DNA of 64,000 nucleotides from the NCBI GenBank assembly GCA_014338405.1, contig JTDE01001374.1, forward strand, positions 27,065 to 91,064, given 5' to 3'. Both the position numbers and the translations under genes were made by a program. The notes beneath the pieces are model-generated. The model saw nothing but the letters and a program-made list of their open reading frames with translations, was not told the DNA's origin and searched no databases. The stretch is from Paragonimus skrjabini miyazakii. Lineage: Eukaryota > Platyhelminthes > Trematoda > Plagiorchiida > Troglotrematidae. Below, one piece after another: positions 45,826-57,580 of the stretch; position 1 is the first letter of the stretch; the number at the start of each line of letters is the position of its first letter.

Positions 45826-46400
45826 GTACTATAATATCGGTGAGTTGACGATGCTGCATAGTTCGAGAACGATAAGACTGAATAATACGGACCCAAGAAT
45901 AGATCCTTGCGTTACACTCGTATTGTCAGAGAACCACTGTGTTAACACTCTGCTCACCTTGAGGTTCAGTCAAGTAATCCTCAAGTCACCCGAATAAGCC
46001 ATAACTGTGAGGCTTCCATAGCACAATAGTCTGGCTAATTCTATCAAACCCTTCGAGAAAATATAGATAGATCATAACACCAGTCGTCTATATGTTAGCA
46101 GCCTTCGTCCATGAGTCATGAGTGATCAGCAGATTTGTGTTGCACTACTATGTCCACGAAAGCCGTAGTGTACATTACAGATTAATTCTATGTCCGAAAC
46201 CCTGGTCAGTAGGAAAGTATCTGGTAAGCTCTTCTTTACTTTGCAACCCATTGAAAGCATCCCTGTTGATCGACAATTTGTTGAGTCAAATTTGCAGTCT
46301 AGTTTGAACATGGGTATACCTATAAACTGTTTCCAGGCTTGCGGTAGATAGTCACTTGATAAAGTGCGATTACAAGTACTGCTAATCAAAAGCGACATTG
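45826..46400 (-). pseudogene. CR1-like LINE reverse transcriptase fragment
   Basis: On the minus strand: LSSDYLPQAWKQFIGIPMFK (the LP..WK...PIFK entry motif), VHYGFRGHSSATQIC (HGFR..RS..TQ), IFSKGLIELARLLCYGS (degenerate motif A), then SVTQGSILGSVLFSLIV (motif B). Several stops and frame changes. Its family resembles the fragment at 18904 more than the LINE at 46790. It may extend upstream to about 46650. Confidence 0.6.
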
Positions 46401-46789
46401 AAGGATTCGAGCATGAACCGTTTAAGAAAACATGCCTAGACGGTCATTACCTGGAATCATTTGGTGAATTTTTTACGACAGGGAAGATTGGACGCGTAAC
46501 TGAATTCAAATGTGAAATTTCTGACACTTCTGAAATTCGTACCTCAGCCATTACAGCGATTGCCATGTTTGACCACACTGTTTTCGTCGCTGGTTCAAAT
46601 TTAACCAAAGCCCTTAAAGTTGGCGATTCTTCTGAGTTTGTAGCAAAGCTTTAAAAAAAGACAGAGAATTTCACAACTGTGGCAAGCGTAGTGCATTTGT
46701 GTGCAAAACGCTGACCGTCCCCCCTATTTAGAATGATCATTCCATCAGAACTACCAGTTGTGCTTCTAGTGTAGGTTGCATATTTCCTG

Positions 46790-49600
46790 TGAAAAAATTT
46801 ACTAATCACCGTTTGCTTTCGAGCAGGAAACGGGGACAAAACCAATCAGCGGACATCCGTGACGTTGAACTGAACGTCTTCGGGTACGCTCTGTACCGTA
46901 CCGAATTCCCTCGAAGAGGAATGGAAGGCTTTGCGACCTTCCTTAAACTAGGTCTCCCCACACTCACGTTTATCAAGAATCTTCTGTCCTCCGACAAATG
47001 TGATACTCTGTTTCTACGGTTAGTATTGTGTGACCAAGACACTCCTAGTGGGGTTATATATTAGTCCCTCTCATGCGACACTTCAGAGGATGTTCTTAAT
47101 GACAGCCTCGAAAACTTTCTAGGACTTCATAGCTTTTTTCATCTTCTCAGTACGGATGACTTCAACGCACCCAAAATAAACTGGTCATCAATGTCTCATT
47201 TGGACTGTGAGAACGGATTCTCCGCGTTACTGGCGATGATGACACAACGGAAGGTTCGGACATAGTACGCCAGATTCTCGACGAGGCATCGTTCTGACCA
47301 AATCACCTACCCCTTTTATCCTATCACCACAAACGGGAGTCCACAAATAGACAGTGGTCATCAAGCCGCCAGTTGAACACAACTACTACTCATTACTGAC
47401 TTCGGATCTTATCAGCTACTGGTTGTAACGACCACCAAGAAAATCTACGGTTTGACATTCCAACCAGGCTGATTTTGGGGACCTGAAATGCTATCTCGGC
47501 ACACACCTTCTAGATTGTGATTCTATGGGCCTGAATTATCGTGCATTTCAAATAGCAATTCAGAGGGCAAATGATTTACACATATTGTGCAAATTGGGTA
47601 CCTTCTCTCCCTTCCACCTTTTCCGCGTAGAATACGTCTTGCCCCTGATGTCCGTTCCCACCTATTCGAAAACCACAAACTTGCTGGTAACTGAGAAAAC
47701 CAAAACGCATTTCGCAGTGTCTTAAATAGACGCAAGCGAGAAATCCGTGAATCCGCGAAAATCGAACATGAAAGGGTCCTACTGAGGGCTTATGCGAGTA
47801 GTAATTTTTTACATAAGTCTGCATTTCGTTTAAAGAAGAATAGATGTTCAGTTCTTCCTCAAGACCTGGGGGTTTCTTTCGGTCTGCAATGGTTGCCAAG
47901 GTATGTTAGGAGCACTAATCGGTGGTGTACAGCTTTGCACTTCCCAACTGGCACCTTACTCTAACTCTACGAAAATTCCAGCGGCTGCTCACTGTTGTTG
48001 AGTTTCCCGCATCAGATGCTAAAAACCTCCTGTTAAAAGCCAATTCAAACAGTAGCATGGATCTAGATAAGATACGCCCTCGGATTCTAAAAAAAGGCAG
48101 CTATTATGGCAGAACCCCTACACAAGCAGTTTAACCAATTATTTCGAGCTACATTCTTCCTATTGCTTAGAAAGAAACGGAGATTGACGGTTGGCACTTT
48201 CCTATTAGCTACCAGCCAATCAGCTTTGCTAAGATGTCATGCAAGGTAATGGATCGCCTGCTAAAACGCGCTACCCTTAAGCATTTCCTATGGGAAAATT
48301 CTTTTCTCTTCTACACAGCATGGCTTCTTTCCCAACTGGTAATGCGTATAGAGTATGCTGGTATTCATACGTAGCCTACCAGAAGCCAGAGACAGCAGTC
48401 TCGTTTCGGACATTATTTTCTTTGATTTTTCTAAGGCTCATCAAGCCTATCCTCTCACGAATAGGCTGAAAGCTAATGACATACAAGAAGAGGTTCTTCG
48501 CTGGATTACCTCCTTTCTTGTTAACAGAACTCTTGATTGTACACTGAGTCAGACCTTTCATTCCTGTCCTATTTCCGCTGATATTATACAATGGTCAATG
48601 CTCGGTCCTCTTTCGTTTCTAATTAGCATCAGCGACCTTTCGGACAATATTTTCGGCAAAACTCTTCTCTATGCTGACGATCTGAATATCTTGAATGCCA
48701 CTGACCCCAGTTCACTACAAATGGACGCAAAATGATGCAATTAAGCGCTGGCTGGATGACTAAAACCTCTCCTTAAATGTGAGCAAGTGTACCCACATGT
48801 CACACAGTGGTGATTTTGATAATGTCCTCGCGCTTCACAGTGAATTCTGCACAGTAGACTGCACAAAAACCGATCCGGAGAAAGGCGTCTGGTTGTCTTC
48901 TAACCTATCTTTCGCGTCTTATCACGAGATGGCTGAAGGAAGGGGATTCGCTACTCTTTCTCAGCCTAGATAAGAAAAACCCTCAGAAACTTCACGTGAT
49001 TTATTTCAGACCCCTCGCTGAAAACTTTATTCAAGTCATGTATACCACCTTGAAGAAGAACGTACTCGCTATCGGATGTGTTCAGCATTCGGTTACCAGA
49101 CTTATCATATGACTTATCGGTCACGGTTAGGTTTTTATCCATTCACGTTTCGAAAACTCCTCGATGACATGATCTTTACGCACTTTTTAGCATGGGACAC
49201 ACGTGGGACACATATTTAGAAACTCATTACCTTAGTAGCTGATAGCAATCGATGAAGTCACAATCAGGAGTTCTAATTGTTCCGACCTCAGGCTTTCTTT
49301 CGATAATATTTCTTTCCTCATAAGGTTATTGGTCACTGGAACGACTGTTCATTAATGTTGTTAACTGATGTTCTAACAATCGTTTCAAAGTAATATTGGC
49401 GTCCCGGTTACTTAAGACGTCGTTACACTACTGATAACTTAGGTTAACAAATTACTCTGTTCCTGATACTTGCTGTAATCCCATAGGCTGTGCCACGCCG
49501 TTTTCAATGACTACTTTTTCAAGTCAAAAAAGCCACCTGGCTATGATATCAGACAAGCTGACTGAATCCACGTGACTTAAGTCTCCAAGCTCAAACTGGA
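46790..49600 (+). mobile_element. CR1/Perere-like LINE, second copy, inactive
   Basis: Domain order on the plus strand: DVELNVFGYALYRTEFPRRG (endonuclease), STDDFNAPKINWSSMS (about 47150, GDFN motif mutated to DDFN), linker with ATPI-like and ISYQPISFAKM blocks, DIIFFDFSKAHQ (motif A, about 48410), SMLGPLSFLISISDLSDNI (motif B), LLYADDLNILNATDPSS (motif C, about 48670). It matches the LINE at 83-3799 in several phrases (NATDPSS, DLNI/DLKI). The 3' part includes CTGTAATCCCATAGGCTGTG near 49468, as in the first copy. Multiple stops. Confidence 0.8.
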
Positions 49601-50559
49601 GTATAAAGTGCCGGATCACCGAATTTACTGGTTTCATGCACACAATTACCTTGATTTCTCATACTTAGGACACTTGACAACATGCCTGATTGTCGGTCCC
49701 CCATACCACTGCAAAAGTGATAAGGGCATGCTTAATACCGAGTTCGATATATTGGCAGATAAGTTTCGGAGGAGAAAGGTGTCATTATCAAAATTGCCCG
49801 TTCCTATGAGATTAAAAATTATGGTATCAGATAACTGCTTTAGTCAGTAGGTTCATATGGATGGTTTGAGCCACGACATTTTCTATGCTTAAGATTTAGT
49901 ACGTCAGTGTGAGCAAAGAAATCTTGGAAGCACAAAGTATGGGAGCATCAGGAATCAGATTGTACTGGTGTTAGAGTTCAGTGATCACTACAAAATATCG
50001 AAACGAGTCACAGTCTTTGACCTTGAAGTCATTAACGCAATACTGAGAGGGAATAACTCGCAAGACTCAAAGGTGGCACAGAATCGCGGCGATATGGGCA
50101 ACTCAGCTGTAACGACTTCTAATGGAATGGAATTCTATGACGGAACACATTGAGGAAAGTGATCTAATAAAGAACTGTTTACAGTAGTGAGTTTTCATTT
50201 TTGAAACTTAGTCAACTATCAATTTCCGAGGCATCTTGTAAACAACGTAATCTGTCTTTTAACTTCACATGAAAATTAAGTCTGCTTGGTTCACATGTGC
50301 AACCTGAACTACACGGTACATTCAGTCACAGGGTGAAATTGTGCGATCTGGAAACTGTCAAATGGATTTGGTATATATAACCCGGCGCCAATAGAACCGG
50401 CTGTCTTCCTTCGAGAACAATACTTTCTAAACAATTCTAAACGGAATGTATGACTGTAGCATCCATTTACTTTCAGGCTATACGCATGTTGTGCACTAAA
50501 TAGCATTTCACTCGTCACGATCGTACCTGTTTTTTCCGCTCTTGACTACCTCCGCCTGA

Positions 50560-50763
50560 ATGAAAAACAGTAGCAAACCACGGCGGCTTGTACCCAAACT
50601 ATGGGACAACAAGGTCAAAATAATATTGGGCTATAACTTTGATATAACGTATTTACCAACAAACCGCTCTATTTTGCATAGTATATCGTGGGGACCTGAG
50701 AAGAACTTCAAGGAGTTCAAACACATTACTATAATAGTTCCAGGGTCCGCAACCCATGTGTGA
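50560..50763 (+). other. Possible gypsy RNase H fragment, weak
   Basis: The frame reads LWDNKVKIILGYNFDITYLP TNRS. Gypsy-type polymerases carry a W..LL..Y.FDI.Y.P..N phrase at the end of RNase H. The expected ADALSR motif is not seen, and flanking frames are closed. The assignment is a guess from one phrase. Confidence 0.2.
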
Positions 50764-51525
50764 ACCCAAAACCGTTGACAAAACCAATAACATTTTAAGG
50801 GCACTTATGCGTTCACCAACTGCTTCTATGTACCAGTCCAGGTTGGCACATTGTCACTATCAACAGCTTGCTAACTGTACCTTAGAACATGTGCTAAAAA
50901 TTGGCTACAGTTTGTGGTATTAATCTTGTTGATATCTCCACATCCTCATTTTTTCCAATATGCACAGTCTACATTCTCAGCAATTCAACGTGTCACTTTT
51001 ATCATCCAGTCCCAGAAGATTCAGCTTTGTTCGTAGATGCCAGCTCACCTTTCGAACTACACTTTCACCAGCAGTGTGACTAGTAGACGTCGAATGCATA
51101 GGTCTAGCTAATGGTATTCTTAGCATAGAACTGGTTACGGTCGAGAGTGTCTTGCGTTCTATCGGCGTCTAATCATTGTACCTGGTTCAAAAACCTGTCA
51201 CAACAACCGTGAATATTAACTGTACGAAATGTGATCCGCCATGTATGCGATGTCGACCGTGTATTGAACCCGAAAAGTATGTGCGTAGATAAATCCAATT
51301 CTTCTGTGACTACGTGATGTTTATCACTCAACGAGTCGATAACCTTGCTAGATTTACTGTCAAGTCAGACAACACAACGTTCAGAACTTTTGAGTTTGGA
51401 CGTCTTTCTGCGGGTTTCTGATACTACATCCTCCTCGTCGTTCAGTTCATCAAGATGATGCACCTTTCCGTCCCAAGTTACATTTTCACGCTCAGTGGAC
51501 TACACCTTTCAGAACACTGTCAGGC

Positions 51526-51948
51526 GTGTATGCTCAATCATGTCGGAAATCCTTGTCACTAGATAAAGGTTTCTGGTTTATCGTTGTTTATCGTCGTGGT
51601 GCGCGTTCTCGGATCAGCTGCCCTACATACCTAGCATCGGTAGTGAGTAACGCCGAACAAACGGCTCGAAAAGGGGCCCAAGACCTCTGGACAGAGAGCA
51701 GATATGTCAACCCCAAACATTATTCATCACTCGGTATGCTTCAAACCGGTCATCTCCTGCTTACGCGTGTGCACGCAATCGATTCGAACGACATTGATGT
51801 TCACTTATACTTGATCGTATTGGAGTACACGAGCCACATACTACGCCACAGTGATAAATATAGACATGGAGGATCGACGAGAAGTTGCGTGTCTTCGGAA
51901 ATTTTTTTCAATTTTACGTATAATTTTACCTCTTTTCCTACAGGATAA
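51526..51948 (+). other. 140-codon open frame, unrecognised
   Basis: Contains VVYRRGARSRISCPTYLASV and NAEQTARKGAQDLWTE. No family recognised. It lies in intron 12 in the sense direction, without convincing splice sites in phase with exons 12 and 13, so it is unlikely to be an extra exon. Confidence 0.15.
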
Positions 51949-52139
51949 TGTGGCGTTTAAGTAGCATTATGGACTTGTGATCTAGTTTTACGGGTGATCA
52001 AATTAGAAAGTTTAATTTGATGCATAAATAACGTTGACAAAATTAGTGCTTTGATGAAGCTGGGTTCGTAACTATCTACACTTCAAAGTTCATGTGGCTG
52101 TATAAAACTGCATGCACATGTCCCAGTAGAGCCAAGTGG

Positions 52140-52530
52140 ATCATCATCATCATCACAGACAGCAATACATCGGTGGTTCACACTGATGCTTAACTGCCAC
52201 ACAACCACGAATAAAAAGAAAGCAAACCCTGTATAGGAGAGAAAAAGAAAGAAGAAAAAAAGGAAACGGGAAGGGACTAACTACTAAAATTAGCTACATC
52301 TATATTCAAACATACAACATCAAGGCGCCTACACCTTGCAAACAAACAGCCGAGCTGTAAGTGAAAGTAAGACGTCATCAGCAAGACAGCTTCTTTACGG
52401 CTTTCATTGCCCCGCGTCATTAACTACACTCAATTCACAGACAGCTCATCCAGACAACGACAACATTCATGCTACTGAGCTCGGTTAGCCACCAGTTCAC
52501 CTAACGCTTCAAGCCACCCACTCTGTCAGT
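52140..52530 (-). mobile_element. RTE 3' tail
   Basis: The plus strand shows ATCATCATCATCATCACAG, CAATACATCGGTGGTTCACA, TGATGCTTAACTGCCACACA, ACCTTGCAAACAAACAGCCG, GTAAGACGTCATCAGCAAGA, then TCACCTAACGCTTCAAGCC. It is very close to the copy at 23808, which suggests a more recent insertion than the tails in intron 2. Truncated near 52530. Confidence 0.85.
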
Positions 52531-53456
52531 TGTTACACGTTACCGATATCAGGTGCATTTACTCAACCTATGAGCATACATAGATTTCTCGGACTACGCT
52601 GGTTATTCAAATATCAGTGCGTCTGTTAGTGTCTCCTGTGTATTTGTTGAGCTCTCAGACCTCACTGGTGTATGGTTGGATTCGATTAACTGAGGGTTTG
52701 ACAAGGGAAACCGGAAATAATCTCTAGATTTCAACAGTTATTGATAGTACTATCTTCCCAAATGGCTTCTAGGTGGAGATATTATGGCGGTAGTAGCTTT
52801 TATCTGACTGAATTTTCTATTAGGTGGGAACAACTAGTAAATTCGAGCTGTAAAATGTCCAATGAACCTGGTTGTTGGATCCCTCGTGAACCCTAATTCG
52901 GTTTGATCCTTTCGTCATAAGGCAGGCGCGTTTTATGTCCGCGGTTCTCTTTTAAATATGTTTAATCCGCTACTGGTTATTTTGAGTCTTTGACTATAGT
53001 TACTCTGTCGAAGCTTTTAGACTAGTATGCATCATCTTTTGCCAGCAACCTATTACTAATGATTATACTTTTATATGTTGTCCTGAAGCCCGAATTGTCC
53101 CACGAGTTTGTATACTCCTGATAAGTAGCTTAGTATTCGATTGATAAAATTCCCATAGCCTTCGTTTTCGGTTCGTCGACTTTTCTACACTGTCCCCCAC
53201 TAGTTTTCGTTCATACAAGTTATGTCATTACATTCCGTTCTCAGCGTTGTTCTCCTCCAACTTTTTGCCGGTCCTCTTCACGAATTAAATGTTCAACTTA
53301 TTTCCAAACGATGGACGACGAAAAATTTTGTTTCCCGGCTACCTTACATTTGCTGCATTTATTTAAGCAGACATTTATGCCTATTATCCTGGATTTGTTT
53401 TTATATATTACTATTGACTAATTGGAAGCTGTTAACTTTTCTCTGTCTTCTAACAG

Positions 53457-53634
53457 ATGGTGATGGATTAGCTATCGGAAACAAAGCTTCAGTTGTACGC
53501 AAGCATGGTCAGGTTGAACTATTGGGTGTTGCAAATCCAAGTTCCTTAACCACTCAGTCCGATTTGGCTGGATTGTTTGTGGGACGACTAGACTACTGGC
53601 TTCGCCTCTCTGTGCCAATGCCACAGGCCATCAG
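53457..53634 (+). CDS. RPGRIP1L: RPGRIP1L exon 13, end of first C2 domain
   Basis: AT completes aspartate with exon 12, then GDGLAIGNKASVVRKHGQVE, LLGVANPSSLTTQSDLAG, and GRLDYWLRLSVPMPQAI R. Human ends C2N with GTVEYWIRLRVPMDQAIRLYRER. The insert before it (about 25 residues) is longer than in human. Acceptor TCTAACAG, donor GTTTGT, phase 2 out; AG plus G of exon 14 gives the arginine. The frame is open upstream of the acceptor, but that part is intron. Confidence 0.93.
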
Positions 53635-56600
53635 GTTTGTCTTGTACGGTTACACAGTGATAATTCCCTCAGTGATTTTCCGTTGGCTTGCAATAAATCT
53701 CTCAGAGAATCAGCAATACTTCGTATGTGCGCGTTCGTGAACAGCAGGCTGCATCTTCACCTGAAAATTGCAATACACATCCAACTGTGGGGTGGGATTT
53801 TTGAGAAAGTTTACCAGTGTAAGATCATAAACAAATGAATGCTACCCGAAACTTTTGGATTCCGAACATTTCGATTATGTTCAACCAGGATGTAGTGTAG
53901 CGGGTCAGTTGATGACATCACTTGTTCGCTCACGTGGACCGCAGTAGCAGAAAATAAAGGAAGTCCGGCGGTATGATTGTACATAATAGCAGCTAAGTTT
54001 TTAGTCTGAGGGACACTAGCTACCCCGGTGAAATCAAGACTCGGAGATTTTTGATCTTGAAGAGGCTTACAACGAATCGGCTGGACAAAATTGCTCTACC
54101 ACTCAGCGACAATACAAACATCTAACTGCTGTGCCGAAACAATTGTGTGATTATACATTTTTCTACTGTTGCAACCTCTTCATGGACTATGGTATAAGAA
54201 CTAATAGAAATTTATAACAAACACCTGGCTTTTGGTAGAATGGGATGCATACGACATTAGAAACGATTTTGTATTATCCAACGTTTCAACCACCTCAGGT
54301 TACTTTCCTCAGTAGTGTTGTATACGAAATCGTACTAACAAAGGAACAGAGGTCAGGTCGGGTTAGTCGTGGGTAGGTCAACTTGCATTGGATGTGAACG
54401 AAGTGGTCGCATTCCTTGCTCATTTGATTGGGGTTCTTAATCTGATGTAAGTAAGGCGCGGCCCATTTTGGTGTTATCTGTCAGTCTAAGCCACACTACA
54501 GATAATAGTTTGCTATCATTGTGGTTAAGCATGGCTGTTGGATGTAATTGGTGAGAGCTTCAAGACAGCATTGTTCGGCAAGGAAAGGCAGACCTTTATG
54601 AACTTCTGGAGCTTGACCAAGGCATACATTGAGATTCTGTGACAGCGCACATCTGACCGAATCTTTCTATAGTTTCTGAAGTTGGTGTGTTTACCATGGA
54701 GAAAACCACATGTGCTTCATTTGTTCAGTAACACGTATATTTAGTTGTCTGTGTGTTTTTCTTATGTGGCTGGTGCTACAGTTGTCGTACTTGATTTCAT
54801 ATTTACAGTATGTCGGATCGTCTGTAGAAACTGGATTATTTGGGAGTATCACCAACCGTTCTAAGATATCATCTAACCAAAATACAGTTCGGGTGACGTA
54901 TTCAAATAGGGTGGAACGAATGTTTTCAGTCGTTTATTTACAATGCACTGATATGACTGTGCTTTTTCAGCTTATCATCTAGTCGTTGTGGGTTCAGTCA
55001 TGTTTTTGGCAAAGGTTGCGGATTGGTGGCCAACATTTCTTCAATTTGAGAATCCCCATATTGCTGTGGAGAATTCATTGATGCCAGTTGTACTGGCTCT
55101 ACTGACTAGAGATCGGGTGATTGTTGTTTTCATGTCTAGTGAATGGGACGAGTTGAATTTGAGATACCGACAGAAGTATGTCGGTTCACGCTACACAAAA
55201 CCTCGAATCTCTGTTGATTCTCAACTTTGACAAAGCTATCTAGTAAATTAGATGAACGATCTTCGGTTTCAGTTTTTAACGTGAACATAGTTACACTGTG
55301 AGCTAACTGTAAGAACTAGTCACTAGCAGTCGGCTTCATGATTTCGATCGTGTCATCTGCATGTAATCAGCAGACTCTTGAACCGCAGATAAACGCACTC
55401 ACAACCTGTGATTCCAAGTATCTGAGGAAAGGAGTGACTATTGCAGGTGTAGTTGAGGAATTTACAGCTGCACCGTCAGCTTGTTTATTTAAATTGCTGT
55501 AGAATATGAAAAATGTTTAGTGTAAGCAACTTTTAAAATCAGACATAATTTCGGAAAAAGATAAATTCAAATTATTAGCAACGTCATCATTTTCTTTGAT
55601 CAGTCAGTGCTACGTTTTACCGATAAACTGGTGTAAGTTAAAACCAGGAAATGTAATGTCACTTGTTCGAGTTTGCCAACATAAGCAAACGAGTATTTAA
55701 CGTTGGCGACCACTTTTTACCAATATGTCTCATCACCCACTTAACGGGAAAAACATTCAGGTAGTTCATTCAGATGCAACGTAAGTCTTCTTTACCACGG
55801 TTAACTCAATGTAACCTTTGTAAATTTGTTATTATGATTTCAATTACATCACCTTTGAAGAGGGTCTCCTAATCCAATAATTAGAAACGTGTTAAACACG
55901 AAACTCTACCTGATTTAATGCGCATATTCTACATGTAACTGATATATTGTTCCATGAATTTATATAACGGTAGCTTACCATTATAGTCAAATAATGAAGA
56001 GCACGTAACTTCCATGTTATACTCACCACGGCATTCACAAAGGCGTGTTCGTCAGTGCAATGAACACTAATTTTGCGATTGTTATAAAATAACTAATCGA
56101 GATACTCAGTCATGAATTTTGAACGTTCGTTATACGTGATGTTTGCTTAAAAGGGCCTAAATTAGGCAAACAAACCTAAATGTAGAAACAGCCCTTTTTA
56201 ATCTCAGGTGTTTAGGCTTGCCATTTATTTCTTGAATGTCGCTTGTGAGTAGTGTACTACTCACAAACTAGACTGCCTGTTATACAACACATAATTTCGG
56301 CAGATTTTGGCTTTCACACTATCACAGCTCCTTCCGCAATAGTTTGGTCAAACTAGTTATTTGGATGGTTTATGATCCTAGTAAAAAATAAACCGTATGT
56401 AAAGGCACTTGTTTACTTCGGGCGCGCTAGTGAAGCATTGTGATATCAAAGAGTTTGTCGTGTAACATTACAAATGAAAATAACATTGAATAATATCTTA
56501 ATCAGTAAAACGTTAACACTAATATGCATATGGCGGTGACTAGTTCGAATTTAAATCACTAACCTAAGTAAACATTTTAAAATTTATGAGAGCAACTCTC

Positions 56601-57253
56601 AAATCTTGAAGTGAGTAAACAACCTGACTGCGAACGCTAATAACCATAACTGTGAATCAAAGCAGTGAAAGTGAATTAGTCATAATGAAATTACAAAACA
56701 ATCTTGTGAAGATTTGATGTATTACTAATGCTAGTTTAACGTGGACATGTGCATGATCTTCAACATCATCTGATACCCCATTACTAAGTTATATTTTCTG
56801 AACAATTGTATTTGTACCCTTTAATTATGCCTATCAGGTCAGTGCTAACAGAAAGTTTTAATTGTTCACCAACTTTCATGTATAACTTTGTCTACCTAGC
56901 AAACGAAATATGAAACATAGTATTTCACCGGTTTAGATCCGATTAGAATATAATTATGTTTTACTGTTTGATACTAATAGATACCTTGTGTTAACAAACA
57001 TGTATGGCACAACTACTGACCTATGAGCTATTTCCAGGAGAAATTGTGACAGAACTTTTTTCGATACTGGTTGCAGCCAAATCTTTACATTTTTTTCGAT
57101 ATACAATTTGATACATTCTAACAAATACCTTGGGCCACTGAGTAAAGTGATGTATGAAGATGTGTCGTATATTGTGACTAATACATTGATAATTCAAACA
57201 TCGGATCAGGATAACATACTGAGTGTTTCAGAACTACACTTGTCTTGTTACAG
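53635..57253 (+). other. RPGRIP1L intron 13
   Basis: 3.6 kb, phase 2. A tRNA-like head lies at 54020-54120 (minus). Around 54270-54310 a TTCAACCACCTCAGGTTACTTTCCTC-like stretch resembles the ends of some Penelope or DIRS elements, not resolved. 55250-57250 is AT-rich with nothing recognised. Confidence 0.5.
54020..54120 (-). repeat. tRNA-like A box, SINE-like head
   Basis: The minus strand reads TCGCTGAGTGGTAGAGCAA at 54091-54110, close to a tRNA A box. About 50 bp on there is CCGAGTCTTGATTTCACC (weak B box). No complete cloverleaf was found. This head differs from that at 30698. Confidence 0.35.
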
Positions 57254-57580
57254 GCTGTATAGAGAACGTTGTAAAAGCTTGTCGCTACTGAGCTCTGCCC
57301 ACAAGCGTGCAAGTTTGGCATCTTCGAAAATGATCACACACCCTACGGCCAATTCCACCAGACCAACGGGGTCAGACCCGACGGAAAATGAACTACAAAT
57401 TCATGTGCTTAAAATCACTAACCTTCGTTCTCGTCGACCGGACTGTTTACCGTCACCGTATTTTGTATATCAATTCTTCGATCAACCTGAACATGATTCC
57501 AATGTAATGGACGCAACTCTGAATGCAACGTTCGACGATTTGGCCAAGTTTCCCTTGAGAACTACACAAAACTTGGATCA
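57254..57580 (+). CDS. RPGRIP1L: RPGRIP1L exon 14, linker and start of second C2 domain
   Basis: After TTACAG, G completes arginine, then LYRERCKSLSLL (human LYRERAKALGYI), a serine-rich linker, ENELQIHVLKITNLRSR, LPSPYFVYQFFDQPEHDSNV, NATFDDLAKFPLRTTQNLD. Human has [55 protein letters not shown]. C2C is the domain that binds nephrocystin-4 in vertebrates. The exon ends in phase 2 at GTGAGT, where human continues RYLKSESLSFYVFDD. Confidence 0.95.

Larger units (their letters stand above)
45237..53456 (+). other. RPGRIP1L intron 12
   Basis: 8.2 kb, phase 1. Holds a minus-strand LINE fragment (45826-46400), a plus-strand LINE copy (46790-49600) and an RTE tail (52140-52530). The stretches 49600-52130 and 52540-53450 show no clear feature apart from a weak gypsy-like word at 50600. 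Confidence 0.6.
11166..57580 (+). other. RPGRIP1L: RPGRIP1L gene span (5' 14 exons; 3' end outside window)
   Basis: RPGRIP1L is a scaffold at the transition zone of cilia. In vertebrates it organises the gate between basal body and axoneme and binds nephrocystin-4. Fourteen exons join to 2426 nt with compatible phases throughout. The predicted protein shows an N-terminal conserved helix, about 500 residues of coiled coil, the first C2 domain (C2N, exons 11-13) and the start of the second (C2C, exon 14). Invertebrates usually have one gene where vertebrates have RPGRIP1 and RPGRIP1L. In a flatworm it would serve ciliated larval epidermis, flame cells and sensory endings (inference). Introns run from about 0.8 to over 9 kb and carry most of the repeats. 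One conserved block after exon 2 was not found. Confidence 0.9.

Noticed and set aside
46364..46654. 96-codon plus-strand frame with protein-like ending
   Set aside because: Overlaps the upstream part of the minus-strand LINE polymerase fragment; no family match, so it is probably an antisense shadow.
53222..53740. 172-codon plus-strand open frame
   Set aside because: It is exon 13 (53457-53634) read through intron sequence on both sides; the upstream half is hydrophobic intron translation behind a good acceptor.
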